In this document: piece after piece, positions 33,533-43,107 of the stretch
How positions within the stretch are numbered: the first letter of the stretch is position 1
How the letters are laid out: each line of letters starts with the position of its first letter
From: Actinomadura opuntiae
GTDB lineage: Bacteria > Actinomycetota > Actinomycetes > Streptosporangiales > Streptosporangiaceae
Assembly: GCF_030283205.1 (NCBI RefSeq)
Contig: NZ_JASNWF010000033.1
Coordinates: forward strand, 20,278 to 84,277
Direction: 5' to 3'
DNA length: 64,000 nt
The notes under the pieces: model-generated
The model's input: only the letters and a program-made list of their open reading frames with translations
What the model was told of the DNA's origin: nothing
Databases searched by the model: none
Program-made: the position numbers and the translations under genes

Positions 33533-36190
33533 CTAGAGCCGCTCCAGTAGGGCTTGGGTGTGGTCGCGTTCGGCCTGTGCGTCGAGGCGGTCGAACGCCG
33601 CGAGGGCGCGGGCGAGTTCGGCGCGGTCGTCGTGGAGGCGCCCGCGGGCACGGGCGAGGCAGGCCGCGGCCCAGGCGTTCTCCTCGGCGAGCGGGGCGGC
33701 CGTCGCCAGCAGTTCCGCCGCGTCGGGCAGGCGTGCCGCCACGGCCAGTTCCGCGCCCGCCGCCCGCGCGTACGCGAGGTATTTGTCCAGCGGGGCGTCG
33801 ACCGCGAACGCCCTGCGTACAAGGGGTTCGGCGGCGTCGTACCGCTCGTCGTGGAGGGCGATGCGGGCGTCGACGAACGCCGCGACCGGTGCCGTGTCGA
33901 GCGTGCCGCCGCCCACCTCCGTGGCACGCTCCCGCCACAGCGCCACCGACCCCGGCTCATCGAGCATGGCGCCGGCCAGCACCGTCATGCTCACGGCCGG
34001 CAGCATCCAGAGCGGGGCGGGGCGTCCGGCGCGTTCCCACTGGTCGATCATCCGTTCGGCGTGGTCGATCGCGTCGTGGAAACGGCCGGTCAGCGCGAGG
34101 GGCTGGACGAGGCGGCTGGCCGTGATGTGGGTGTCGCGCAGCAGGTCGTCGCCGATGCCGGCGCGGGCGGCGGCCATCGCGCCGGGCAGGTCGCCGGTCA
34201 TGATCGCGTAGACGCAGGCGCGGCCGTAGGTGTTGCAGATCTCCGGTGCGCAGTACGGGTCGTCGCGGTCCATGGACGGCAGCAGCGCCAGGCGTTCGCG
34301 GGTGATGCGGTCGGCCTCGCGCAGCCGTCCGGCGTGCAGGGCCGCGGTCCCGGCGGCGCAGAGGCCGGAGCTGATCAGGACCGGGTCCGTCGTCGCCCGG
34401 CTGGCTGCGAGGGCGTCGGCGGCGAGGTCGGGGTCGGGTGCGCCCTTGTCCGGGCCGGCCAGCCACGCGCGGGCCAGCGCCAGGTGCGCCGCGACCTCCG
34501 GATCGTCGCCGGGTGCGGCCGCGACCGCCCCGTCGAGGAGGCCGCGCAGGCGCTCGTACGGGACGCCGGTCTCGAACGCCTCGGGGTACCGGCAGGCCGT
34601 CTCGACCGCGAGGGCCAGGTCGATCGCCCGGCCGCGGGCGTCGCCGGCCCGTGCCGCCTGTTCGGCCGCCTCCAGCAGCAGGTCGTACACGTGCTGGTTG
34701 GACGTGGTGCTGACGTGCGCGCACCCGGCTCCGGCGCGCAGGTCGCGGGCCGCCGAGGCCGCGTTCGGCGCGAGCGCGGCGGCGGTCCGGTGGTGGGCGA
34801 AGGACTCCAGCAGGTGGCGGCGGGCGTAGGTCAGGTGCGCCAGCGCGCTCGCCAGCCGGTGCGTCACCTCGCCCGGGCCGCCGGCCCCGGCGAGCGCGAC
34901 GCGCAGGTCCGCGGCCATGGCGTCGAAGTCCTCGCGCCAGGCGGGATCGCCGAGCCTGCCCTCCGTGGCCGACGCCGCGCCGGCGGCCCAGCGGAGGTGG
35001 TGCGCCCGGGTCTTGTCCTCCTCGCCCGCGGCCGACATCTGCGCCAGCGCGAACGCGCGGACGGTCTCCAGCAGGCGCCACCGGCTGGCCCGCCCGCGCA
35101 CGTGCACGACGAGGCTCTTGTCGACCAGCCGGCCGAGCAGGTCGGCGACGCCCGCGCGGTCCCCGCCGACGGCGGCCGCGGCGTCCATGTCGAAGGCCCC
35201 GACGAACACCCCGAGCCGCCGGAACAGCGTCTGCTCCTCCTCGTCGAGCAGGTCGTAGCTCCACGACAGGACCGCGCGCAGCGAACGGTGCCGCTCGTCG
35301 CCGCCGCGCACGCCGGACAGCAGCCGCAGCGCGTCGTCGAGCGCCGCGAGCAGTCCCGTGGGGCCCAGCGACGCGCCCCGGGCCGCGGCCAGCTCGATCG
35401 CGAGCGGCATGCCGTCCAGCCGCGCGCACAGCTCCGCGACCACCGCGGGCTCGGCCACGAACTCCGGGTCCGCGGCCAGCGCCCGGTCGCGGAAAAGCCG
35501 CTCGGCGTCCGAGCCCAGCGGCAGCGGCGCGATCGGCACGCTGCGCTCGCCCGGCACGCCGAGGCGTTCCCGGCTTGTCACCAGGACGCGGGTGCCCGGG
35601 CAGGCGGCCAGGATCCGCTCGGCGAACCCGGCGGCCTCGTCGATCACGTGCTCGCAGTTGTCCAGGACCAGCAGCGACCGCCCGGTGCCCAGCCGCGCCG
35701 CGATCGCCTCCTCCAGCGGCTGGTGCGAGCCCTCGGTCACCCCGAGCGCGGTCGCGACCGCGCGGGCCACGAACCCGTCGCGCACCGGCACCAGGTCCAC
35801 GAACGCCCCGCCGGACGGGAACAGCGCCACGGCCTCCTCGGCCGCCACCGCGGCCAGCCGGGTCTTGCCCACCCCGCCCGGGCCCAGCAGCGTCACCAGC
35901 CGGGCCTGCTCGACCGCGGCCAGGACGGCGGCGCGCTCGGCCGCGCGTCCCACGAACGTCGTCCCGGACACCGGCAGCCCGGCCACCCGGCCCGGCTCCC
36001 GCTCCCCGGCGCGGGCCAGCTCGGCCAGCGCCCACCGGTCGGCCATGCCGTACTTGCGCAGCAGCGACGACACGTGGCTCTCCACCGTGCGCACGGAGAT
36101 GTGCAGCCGGTTCGCGATCTGCGCGTTGGACAGCCGCGCCCCCAGCGCGGCCAGCACCTCGGCCTCCCGCTCAGAGATCCGCTCCGCCAC
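33533..36190 (-). CDS. LuxR-type regulator with NB-ARC-like ATPase domain
   Basis: 885 residues. The order is unusual: the LuxR helix-turn-helix is at the N-terminus (residues ~5-60, ISEREAEVLAALGARLSNAQIANRLHISVRTVESHVSSLLRKYG, key VRTVESHV), followed by an AfsR/NB-ARC-type ATPase (Walker A LGPGGVGKTRLA, Walker B LLVLDNCEH, SRERLGVPGE) and a long TPR-like helical C-terminus. Such proteins sense an unknown signal and regulate nearby genes. GTG 36190 is preceded by AAAGGGG. It is divergent from a cupin and PPOX gene pair that may be its target. Confidence 0.85.
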   Translation of the reverse strand: MAERISEREAEVLAALGARLSNAQIANRLHISVRTVESHVSSLLRKYGMADRWALAELARAGEREPGRVAGLPVSGTTFVGRAAERAAVLAAVEQARLVTLLGPGGVGKTRLAAVAAEEAVALFPSGGAFVDLVPVRDGFVARAVATALGVTEGSHQPLEEAIAARLGTGRSLLVLDNCEHVIDEAAGFAERILAACPGTRVLVTSRERLGVPGERSVPIAPLPLGSDAERLFRDRALAADPEFVAEPAVVAELCARLDGMPLAIELAAARGASLGPTGLLAALDDALRLLSGVRGGDERHRSLRAVLSWSYDLLDEEEQTLFRRLGVFVGAFDMDAAAAVGGDRAGVADLLGRLVDKSLVVHVRGRASRWRLLETVRAFALAQMSAAGEEDKTRAHHLRWAAGAASATEGRLGDPAWREDFDAMAADLRVALAGAGGPGEVTHRLASALAHLTYARRHLLESFAHHRTAAALAPNAASAARDLRAGAGCAHVSTTSNQHVYDLLLEAAEQAARAGDARGRAIDLALAVETACRYPEAFETGVPYERLRGLLDGAVAAAPGDDPEVAAHLALARAWLAGPDKGAPDPDLAADALAASRATTDPVLISSGLCAAGTAALHAGRLREADRITRERLALLPSMDRDDPYCAPEICNTYGRACVYAIMTGDLPGAMAAARAGIGDDLLRDTHITASRLVQPLALTGRFHDAIDHAERMIDQWERAGRPAPLWMLPAVSMTVLAGAMLDEPGSVALWRERATEVGGGTLDTAPVAAFVDARIALHDERYDAAEPLVRRAFAVDAPLDKYLAYARAAGAELAVAARLPDAAELLATAAPLAEENAWAAACLARARGRLHDDRAELARALAAFDRLDAQAERDHTQALLERL

Positions 36191-36295
36191 CCTGGGCCCC
36201 TTTCCGTGGCAGCGTCCGTGGTGTTCTGCGGTCAGCACGGATGCCCGCACCCGCCTGCCTGGACGACGCTGAAGGCACCGACAGGGGAGGACACC

Positions 36296-36850
36296 ATGAA
36301 CACCCTAACCGCGCGTCCCGCCGCAGATCTGGACGAACTCGTCACCGCCGTACGCGGCGCGGTCGCCCGCAACGCCGGCTGGCGCGAGACCGCGTCGTAC
36401 GTGGGCGACGCGCTCCGCGAGCACATGCCCTCGCCCGGCCTGCTTCCCGCGGACCTGTTCGACGGCGAGCGCGGCACGTACCGCAGCCACCGCGTGCACG
36501 TGGAGCCGGACGGCTCGTTCTCGATGGTGGCGATCGCCTGGCAGCCCGGCGCGCTGACCCGCATCCACGACCACGTGACCTGGTGCGTGTTCGGCGTCCT
36601 GACCGGCGTGGAGCACGAGGACCTCTACACCCTCTCCGAGGACGGCTCGACCCTGATCGAGGCCGGCCACAACCCGAACCTGACCGGCGAAGTCAGCGCC
36701 TTCGCCCCGCCCGGCGACATCCACCGCGTCCGCAACATCGGCGACGAGATCGCCGTCTCCCTGCACATCTACGGCACCGACCTGGACCGCATCGGCTCCA
36801 GCGCCCGCCGCTTCTACGACCTCCCGGTCCAGAACCGACAGGAGAACTGA
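36296..36850 (+). CDS. Cysteine dioxygenase-family cupin
   Basis: 184 residues. Cupin with iron ligands HDH (TRIHDHVTWCVFGVLTGVEHE) and a later His (SLHIYGTDL), fitting the cysteine dioxygenase superfamily. ATG 36296 is preceded by GGGGAGG. Followed at two bases by a PPOX-fold oxidoreductase, so the two are co-transcribed. Different from the cupin at 26258 (low similarity outside the iron site). Confidence 0.85.
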   Translation: MNTLTARPAADLDELVTAVRGAVARNAGWRETASYVGDALREHMPSPGLLPADLFDGERGTYRSHRVHVEPDGSFSMVAIAWQPGALTRIHDHVTWCVFGVLTGVEHEDLYTLSEDGSTLIEAGHNPNLTGEVSAFAPPGDIHRVRNIGDEIAVSLHIYGTDLDRIGSSARRFYDLPVQNRQEN

Positions 36851-36851
36851 C

Positions 36852-37361
36852 ATGACCACGCCGAACGAGACCGCCGAGATCCTGAACCGCCCGCTGAGCC
36901 AGGAACTGCTGGCCCGCGACATCACCCGCATGGCGTACGTCGCCGAGGACGGCACGCCGCGGAACGTCCCCGTCGGGTTCAGCTGGAACGGCACCGAGAT
37001 CGTCATATGCACCGCGCGGAACGCCCCGAAGCTCGCCCACCTCCGCAAGAACCCCGCGGTCGCCCTGACGATCGACACCGAGGTGCACCCGCCCAAGATC
37101 CTGCTCATCCGCGGCCACGCCGAGCTCGACGTCACCGACGGCATCCCCGACGAATACCTCGAAATGAACACCACCTACCAGATGACGCCCGAGCAGCGGG
37201 TCGAGTGGGAGGCCGGGGTGCGCTCGCTCTACCACGAGGGCATGGTCCGCATCGTCGTCACCCCGACCTGGGCGAAACTGATCGACTTCGAGACGACCCT
37301 CCCGAGCGCCGTCGAGGAGCTGATCCGGCAGCAGGCCGAACGCCAGGCATCCGGCTCCTGA
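36852..37361 (+). CDS. Pyridoxamine 5'-phosphate oxidase-fold protein
   Basis: 169 residues. Split-barrel flavin/F420-binding fold (RMAYVAEDGTPRNVPVGFSWNGTEIVI, NAPKLAHLRKNPAVALTID). These oxidise or reduce varied substrates with FMN or F420; the actual substrate is unknown. Starts one base after the preceding cupin stop codon. Confidence 0.85.
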   Translation: MTTPNETAEILNRPLSQELLARDITRMAYVAEDGTPRNVPVGFSWNGTEIVICTARNAPKLAHLRKNPAVALTIDTEVHPPKILLIRGHAELDVTDGIPDEYLEMNTTYQMTPEQRVEWEAGVRSLYHEGMVRIVVTPTWAKLIDFETTLPSAVEELIRQQAERQASGS

Positions 37362-37544
37362 GGGCCGGACCCGGCGCGGGCCCGTCGCGGTGTTTTGTCA
37401 GCGGGTGCGCAAAAGGACGGGGCAGGCTGTCCGTTCTGTGAGCAGTGGCGGCGGGCGGGCGAACCTAGGCTCTGCCTAGGACGGCCGGGCCGCGGGCCCG
37501 GCGGCACGCCGTGGCGCAGGGGGACGCCCGCAGGAAGGACGGCC

Positions 37545-38831
37545 ATGCACCCGCTTCCCCTCACCGCCCGGCGGCGTTCGGTCGCCGCAGTGGCGCTGAC
37601 CTGCACCGCCCTGGCGGTACCGGCGGTCGCGTCGCCGCCGTCCGCGCGGGCCGACGCGCTGAGCCCGGACCGCGTCACCGTCACCGTGGACGGCGCACCC
37701 GCCTACCGGCTCGACGGCGACCTGCGCTCCGGCGGGATCACCGTCACCGAGGCCACGCCCGACTACAACACCAACAAGGTGCAGGGGCAGGGGAGGCTGC
37801 GCGGCGCGGAGGGCGGGACGGCGACCGTCCGGTTCGGGCTGACGCGCACGCTCGCGGGCCTGTCGGGGACCTTCAGCCTCGACGACGCCGGAGTGCAGAT
37901 CTCCGCGACCGTCATCAGCGGCGTGCAGACGCCCACGGACGGCACGGTGACCTGGCAGGGGCAGGGGACCGTGAAGGCCGACGGCCGGACGAGCACCCGG
38001 ACGGTCGGCTTCACCGTCCAGGACCGCCACCCCGACCCGGGCGACCACGCGATCCACCTCGTCCACGCGGGGCAGAAGCGGGTGGCGATCCTCCGGCTTC
38101 CCGACGGCTACGACGGCACGCCCCTTCCGGCCCTGTTCCACTTCCCGGGACTGTTCGAGACGCCGCTGTTCGCCGAGTTCTACGGGCGCATGGCCGACTA
38201 CGCCAAGACCCGCGGCTTCATCATGATCACGCCGGAGCACTACGGCACCGGATGGCAGGGCGTCGCCGGCGGCCAGCCGGGCGCCGACGTCGACGACCCG
38301 GGCTTCGTGTCCGCGCTCCAGGACGTCCTGGTCAAGCGCTTCAACGCCGACCCGCGCCGCCTCTACGCCTCCGGCATGAGCAACGGCGGGTTCTTCACCA
38401 GCAAGCTGGCCTGCGAGAACACGCGGTTCGCCGCCTACGCGCCGGTATCCGGCCAGCTGGAGGACCAGGCCGCCTGCCATCCCGGCCGCGCCGTCCCCAT
38501 GCTGATGATCCACGGCGACGCCGACCCGATCGTCCCGTACGCCACCGCGACGGCCGCCGCGCCCTTCTGGGCCCGCAACAACGGCTGCGCGGCCACCACG
38601 ACCGACACCGACCTGCCCGACACGCACCCCGACGACGGCACCACCGTCACCAGGCACGACTACAACGGCTGCCCCGCCGGCGCCCCGGTGATCCTCTACC
38701 AGATCAAGGGCGGCGGCCATAACTGGCCCGGCGGCACGCCCTATCTCGGGCCGCTGCTCGGCGGCACCACCCAGGACATCGACGCCAACGCCGTCATCTG
38801 GGACTTCGTCTCCCGCTTCCGCCTCTCCTGA
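37545..38831 (+). CDS. Secreted LpqC/PHB-depolymerase-type esterase
   Basis: 428 residues. Sec signal peptide of ~37 residues (VALTCTALAVPAVASPPSARADA). A beta-rich domain of about 130 residues precedes the alpha/beta hydrolase, which shows GMSNGGF (Ser nucleophile), IHGDADPIVPY (Asp) and GGGHNWPG (His). Family members cleave polyhydroxyalkanoates, feruloyl or other esters. The N-terminal domain is not recognised. ATG 37545 has CAGGAAGGAC upstream. The stop is one base from the convergent HxlR gene. Confidence 0.88.
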   Translation: MHPLPLTARRRSVAAVALTCTALAVPAVASPPSARADALSPDRVTVTVDGAPAYRLDGDLRSGGITVTEATPDYNTNKVQGQGRLRGAEGGTATVRFGLTRTLAGLSGTFSLDDAGVQISATVISGVQTPTDGTVTWQGQGTVKADGRTSTRTVGFTVQDRHPDPGDHAIHLVHAGQKRVAILRLPDGYDGTPLPALFHFPGLFETPLFAEFYGRMADYAKTRGFIMITPEHYGTGWQGVAGGQPGADVDDPGFVSALQDVLVKRFNADPRRLYASGMSNGGFFTSKLACENTRFAAYAPVSGQLEDQAACHPGRAVPMLMIHGDADPIVPYATATAAAPFWARNNGCAATTTDTDLPDTHPDDGTTVTRHDYNGCPAGAPVILYQIKGGGHNWPGGTPYLGPLLGGTTQDIDANAVIWDFVSRFRLS

Positions 38832-38832
38832 A

Positions 38833-39471
38833 TCAGCCGCCGTCGACGGGCCGCAGCCGGGCGAGCACGTCGCGGCGGCCCCGGGCGGTCAGCCCGATCC
38901 CGGTGGCGGCGTCGATGCCGATCACGCCGGTGAGCAGGCCCAGGACGGCGCGGGGCGGCCCGTCCAGGACGAGATCGGGATCGGCGGCGCGTCCGGCGCG
39001 GGCCCGGACCTCTCCTCCGCCGATCTCGATGACGGCCTCTTCGCCGGACGCGATGAGCTGGACGACCGCCGGAGGAGCATCGGGGTCGGCGTCGGTGGCG
39101 AACCAGGCGGGAGCGTAGGCGAGCCAGCGCGCCTGGAACGCGTCGTCCGGGCGTTCGGCGTCCATGAGCCGCAGCCCCCACAGCCCGAGCGCCTTCAGCA
39201 CCGGCTCCAGCGCCAGACCGTCGTCGGTCAGGGCGTAGAGGACGGTCGCGACGGGCGGAGGGGCGTCCTCGCGGCTGATCAGCCCGGCCTCCTCGAGCTC
39301 CTTCAGGCGGGTCGACAGGAGGTTGGTCGCGACGCCGGGCAGCCCGTTCTTCAGATCCGTGAACCGGCACGGACCCCGCAGGAGCAGCTCTCGGACGATC
39401 AGCAGCGTCCAGCGGTCGCCCACGACGTCGAGGGCCCGGGCGATCGAGCAGTACTGGCCATAGCTTCGCAC
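38833..39471 (-). CDS. HxlR-family regulator
   Basis: 212 residues. Winged helix of HxlR type: YCSIARALDVVGDRWTLLIVRELLLRGPCRFTDLKNGLPGVATNLLSTRLKELEEAGLI (key DRWTLLIVREL). The C-terminal ~90 residues resemble an SCP2-like sterol-carrier fold (PPAVVQLIASGEEAVIEIGGG). Start codon GTG 39471. Divergent from a methyltransferase gene across 65 AT-rich bases that likely contain the shared promoter. Confidence 0.88.
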   Translation of the reverse strand: MRSYGQYCSIARALDVVGDRWTLLIVRELLLRGPCRFTDLKNGLPGVATNLLSTRLKELEEAGLISREDAPPPVATVLYALTDDGLALEPVLKALGLWGLRLMDAERPDDAFQARWLAYAPAWFATDADPDAPPAVVQLIASGEEAVIEIGGGEVRARAGRAADPDLVLDGPPRAVLGLLTGVIGIDAATGIGLTARGRRDVLARLRPVDGG

Positions 39472-39536
39472 CCGCCGAGCGTAACGCAGTGCGATTTACT
39501 ATAGAAACCATCAAGTTGAAAAACTAAACTGCCGGA

Positions 39537-40316
39537 ATGACCTACGACGAGACCGGCGTCGACCGGACGATCCACCGCCTCCTGCGCGAGCATCCCGGCG
39601 ACCTGGGCGACCTCGACCAGTTCCACATCGGCGGCGCCGACGCGGTCGACCTGCTCATCGGCGGCCTCGCGCTCACCGAGGGCGACACCGTCCTGGACGT
39701 CGGCTCGGGATTCGGCGGCCCGGCCCGCCAGATCGCCCGCCGCACCGGCAACCACGTCACCGGCCTCGACATCACCCCGGCCTACGTCACCGCCGCCCGT
39801 AACCTGACCGCCGGATCCGGACTGGACGACCTCGTCCGATTCCAGGTCGGCGACATCGCCGACTTCGCCCCTGACCCGCCCTTCCAAGCGGCGATCACCA
39901 TGCACGTCCAGATGAACATCGACGACAAGACGGCCTGGTTCTCCCACATCGCCCGCTGCCTCGCCCCCGGCGCACGCCTGGCCGTCTGGGAGGCCTGCGG
40001 CTCGCGGGACCTGTCCTGGCCGATGCCCTGGTCGCTCGACGGCACCGACAGCTTCGTCGTCACCGCCGACGCACTGCACGACTCGATCGAGCAGGCCGGC
40101 TTCACCACCACCGAATGGACCGACGAAACACCCTGGGTCCAAGCCTGGATCGCCAAGACCTTCGCCGACGGCCCGCCCGCCGGCCCGGCGCTGCCGATGC
40201 TCCTGCACGACGGCTACACCCGCGTCATCAACTACGCCACCGCGCTCACCGACGGCACCCTAGAAATCTGGCGAGGCACCTTCACGCGGAACGGCTCGTC
40301 AACGGGACGTGCGTAG
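39537..40316 (+). CDS. SAM-dependent methyltransferase
   Basis: 259 residues. Class I fold: motif I VLDVGSGFGGPARQIAR, DITPAYV, and motif III CLAPGARLAVWEACGS. Similar to small-molecule C/O-methyltransferases; substrate unknown. The start is very near the predicted -10-like TAAACT, so the mRNA may be leaderless. The last 18 bases overlap the convergent immunity-like gene. Confidence 0.85.
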   Translation: MTYDETGVDRTIHRLLREHPGDLGDLDQFHIGGADAVDLLIGGLALTEGDTVLDVGSGFGGPARQIARRTGNHVTGLDITPAYVTAARNLTAGSGLDDLVRFQVGDIADFAPDPPFQAAITMHVQMNIDDKTAWFSHIARCLAPGARLAVWEACGSRDLSWPMPWSLDGTDSFVVTADALHDSIEQAGFTTTEWTDETPWVQAWIAKTFADGPPAGPALPMLLHDGYTRVINYATALTDGTLEIWRGTFTRNGSSTGRA

Positions 40317-40832
40317 GGAGGCGTCCAGGGCGCTCATGAGCTGCGCAACGCGGCCCTTGACCTGCGGCGCGGCCGGATACCGGCTCAGGACATCGACCAG
40401 AACCGGCGTGGCACGCCGCCGACTCTCCTCGATGCTCTGGTCTCCGGCTTCGTGATCGTCGCCCGCTAGCAACTCGGCCACACGCGCCGCGGCCGCGGCC
40501 GCGCGCAGGATGTGACCCACCTGCGTGGCCTTCGCGATCGGATGCAGGTACGCGGCGGCCGCGGCATCACCGGCCGCACGCGCAGCCAACCGCGCGGCCT
40601 CGGTGCCCGCCTCCTTCGCGGCCCGGTGCGCGTCCAGCGAGGTGACCCGCTGCAACCTGCTCCGCCTCGCACCGTTCACGAACTCCCAAGCGGCCTCAAC
40701 AGCCGCACGCGGCCGCGGATCAGCGGGAACGGCCTCCTCGAACACCGGAAGGACTTCCTGAGCGCTCTCCACCGCATACCGCGCCACGACCCGCAACTCG
40801 TCCACGGTCAACTCGAAGTCCCCGGCCGCCAT
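40299..40832 (-). CDS. Imm5-like immunity protein
   Basis: 177 residues, all-helical and Ala-rich (VARYAVESAQEVLPVFEEAVPADPRPRAAVEAAWEFV; then RAAGDAAAAAYLHPIAKATQVGHILRAA). This pattern matches Imm5, which protects against a polymorphic toxin. No toxin gene lies nearby, so it is an orphan; the immunity role is inferred from family. ATG 40832 is preceded by GAGGG. Confidence 0.7.
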   Translation of the reverse strand: MAAGDFELTVDELRVVARYAVESAQEVLPVFEEAVPADPRPRAAVEAAWEFVNGARRSRLQRVTSLDAHRAAKEAGTEAARLAARAAGDAAAAAYLHPIAKATQVGHILRAAAAAARVAELLAGDDHEAGDQSIEESRRRATPVLVDVLSRYPAAPQVKGRVAQLMSALDASLRTSR

Positions 40833-40975
40833 GATCCCAACCCTCCCACTCAGATCCGACGAGCCCGGAAAGTTCCGAAGGAAATCCGGGAGGCGTGTCG
40901 GATCGGGGCGGGGGTGTTCGTAGCAAGGGTGAGGCCGCAAGACGCGGCGCGACGAACGTCCCGCAAGGAGACACC

Positions 40976-41551
40976 ATGGCTGCCACCTACACCTTCGACA
41001 TCTTCTCCACCCTCGACGGCTTCGCCAACCACAACGGCGACTGGGGCGGCTACTGGGGCAAGCAGGGCCCCGAATTCCTCGCGCACCGCGCCGCCGCCTA
41101 CCGCGACCCGCTGCGCATGGTGCTGGGGGCCAAGACCTACTCGTCCAACGCGCCGTTCCTCGCCGCAGGCTTTGACCGGAGCCTGTTCGACGAGTGGATC
41201 ACGCGCATGTTCGACTCCCCGGTCACCGTGCTCTCCAGCCGGCTCACCGAGCCGCTCGACTGGCCGGACACCACCATCGAGTCCGGCGACCCCGTCGAAG
41301 TGGTCACCCGCCTCAAGGCCGAATCCGACGTGCCGCTGCGCTCCCACGGCAGCCTGACGCTCAACCGGACGCTGCTGAACGCCGGCCTGATCGACACCAT
41401 CGAGGTGACGGTCTTCCCCGTCATCTCCGGCAAGACCGGCGTGGACCGAATCTTCGACGGCGCCGACGACTTCGACCTCGAACTGCTCAACGCCCAGACC
41501 TTCGACGACCACACCCAGGTACTGACCTATCGCCCGACCCGCCACCCCTGA
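40976..41551 (+). CDS. RibD/dihydrofolate reductase-fold protein
   Basis: 191 residues, N-terminal FDIFSTLDGFANHNGDWGGYWGKQGPEF, then VLGAKTYSSNAPFLAAGF and GSLTLNRTLLNAGLIDTIEVTVFPVISGKTG: the RibD C-terminal reductase family. NADPH-dependent reductase of unknown substrate. Start ATG 40976 follows AAGGAGACACC. Confidence 0.88.
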   Translation: MAATYTFDIFSTLDGFANHNGDWGGYWGKQGPEFLAHRAAAYRDPLRMVLGAKTYSSNAPFLAAGFDRSLFDEWITRMFDSPVTVLSSRLTEPLDWPDTTIESGDPVEVVTRLKAESDVPLRSHGSLTLNRTLLNAGLIDTIEVTVFPVISGKTGVDRIFDGADDFDLELLNAQTFDDHTQVLTYRPTRHP

Positions 41552-41571
41552 CCCGACCAAGCCGTCGGGTG

Positions 41572-41787
41572 TGCTGCACCAGGGCGTGGGCCGACAGCGC
41601 CTACCGCACCAAGGCGATCGACCCTGCGGCCACCCTGGGCATCGGCCTGGAGCCCGTCCGCCGCGACCCCGCCATCAAAGGATTCGTGCCGCTACCGCGG
41701 CGCTGGATGGTGGAACGCACGTTCGGCTGGCTGATGTTGGCGACCGGTCCCACCGACGCGAACCGCTCCTGCCACTTCATTGTCTAG
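41572..41787 (+). pseudogene. IS5-family transposase remnant
   Basis: About 70 codons without a proper start. WADSAYRTKAIDPAATLGIGLE, then LPRRWMVERTFGWLM correspond to the end of an IS5-type DDE transposase (the WADSGYxGK and PRRWVVERTFGWL motifs with the catalytic Glu). The rest of the enzyme and both terminal repeats are gone, so it is a relic marking an earlier insertion. Confidence 0.75.
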
Positions 41788-41875
41788 CGCGGATGGGGGC
41801 TTGCGGCAAGAGCCGGGTCGGCGTGCAGAATCGCTGCTCGCGCACCGAGAGCCGGGGCGCGGGAGGGGGATTGGC

Positions 41876-43087
41876 ATGCGGGTTCTACTGTCGACGGTCG
41901 GCTCGCGCGGGGAGGCCCAGCCGGTGATCGCGCTGGCGGTGCGACTGCGCGGGCTGGGGCACGATGCGGTGGTGTGCGCGCCGCCGGACTTTCGGGCCTT
42001 GGCGGAGTCGCTCGGGGTGGCCTACGTGCCGGTGGGGCCGGAGTTGAGGGGGACGGCCAAGGCCGACGCAGGGACGGTGCCGACACCGCAGGAACGCCGG
42101 CGGATGATCGAGGGGACGGTCGCGGACCAGTTCAGGGCCGTCCGGGCGGCGGCGGACGGGTGCGACGCCGTGGTCGGCGGGGGAGCGCTGGCGATCGCGG
42201 CCCGTTCGGTCGCCGAGGCGCTGGGCGTGCCGTACGTGTACGCGGCGTTCGCGCCGATCACGCTGCCGTCCCCGCATCACGCGCCGCCGGTGTTCGGCAT
42301 GCTCGGGCAGAGCCGCGCCGACGGGCCGGTCGACGCCGCAAGGCTCTGGGCCGAGGACCGGCAGCGCTGGAACGCCCTGTGGCGGGTCCCGCTGAACGAC
42401 CAGCGCGAACGGCTCGGCCTCAAGCCCGTCACCGACGTGCGCTCCCATTTGTTCACCGACCGTCCGTGGCTCGCGGCCGACGCGGTTCTCGCGCCCTGGC
42501 CCGGGCCGCCCGGCCCGGACGTCCTGCAGACCGGCGCCTGGCTGCTCGACGACATCCGCCCGCTGGACCCCGAACTGGAGGCGTTCCTCGCCGCGGGCGA
42601 GCCGCCGGTCTACTTCGGGCTCGGCAGCATGCGCGCCCCGGAGGGCATCGCCGCGACGATGCTCGACGCGGCCCGCGCCCTTGGCCGGCGCGTCGTGATC
42701 TCGCGCGGCTGGGCGGACCTGGCCGTCTTCGCCGACGCGTCCGACTGCCTGTCGATCGGCGAGGTCAACCAGCAGGCGCTCTTCCCCCGGGTGGCGGCCG
42801 TCGTCCATCACGGCGGCGCCGGGACGACCACCGTCGCCGCCAGGGCCGGGACGCCGCAGCTGCTCCTGCCTCAGATGTTCGACCAGCACTATCACGCGGA
42901 GCGAGTTCGTCACCTTGGGCTGGGTGCCTCCCTCCCGCCCGCCGACAGCCTGCGCGACGCTCTCGGCCGAGCGCTGGACGCCGCGCCGACCGCGCGTGCC
43001 CTCGCGCCGACGATCAGCCCCGACGGTACCCTGACCGCTGCCGACCACCTGCTCACCCTCGCCGGTACGGCCGGGCCTACGTCATAG
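41876..43087 (+). CDS. GT1-family glycosyltransferase (GtfB-like)
   Basis: 403 residues. The N-terminal half MRVLLSTVGSRGEAQPVIALAVRLRGLGH is the typical acceptor domain; C-terminal NDP-sugar binding motif VVHHGGAGTTTVAARAGTPQLLLPQMFDQHYHAERV. Similar to enzymes that glycosylate glycopeptide or polyketide aglycons, and to resistance glycosyltransferases. No biosynthetic gene lies beside it. RBS GGGAGGGGGA precedes ATG 41876. Confidence 0.88.
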   Translation: MRVLLSTVGSRGEAQPVIALAVRLRGLGHDAVVCAPPDFRALAESLGVAYVPVGPELRGTAKADAGTVPTPQERRRMIEGTVADQFRAVRAAADGCDAVVGGGALAIAARSVAEALGVPYVYAAFAPITLPSPHHAPPVFGMLGQSRADGPVDAARLWAEDRQRWNALWRVPLNDQRERLGLKPVTDVRSHLFTDRPWLAADAVLAPWPGPPGPDVLQTGAWLLDDIRPLDPELEAFLAAGEPPVYFGLGSMRAPEGIAATMLDAARALGRRVVISRGWADLAVFADASDCLSIGEVNQQALFPRVAAVVHHGGAGTTTVAARAGTPQLLLPQMFDQHYHAERVRHLGLGASLPPADSLRDALGRALDAAPTARALAPTISPDGTLTAADHLLTLAGTAGPTS

Positions 43088-43107
43088 GTGATCCGTCTAA
43101 AGCTCCT

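Noticed and set aside
33554..36850. 1098-codon plus-strand open frame opposite the LuxR/NB-ARC regulator
   Set aside because: Antisense artefact of GC-rich codons; its end merely runs into the cupin gene, which starts separately at 36296.
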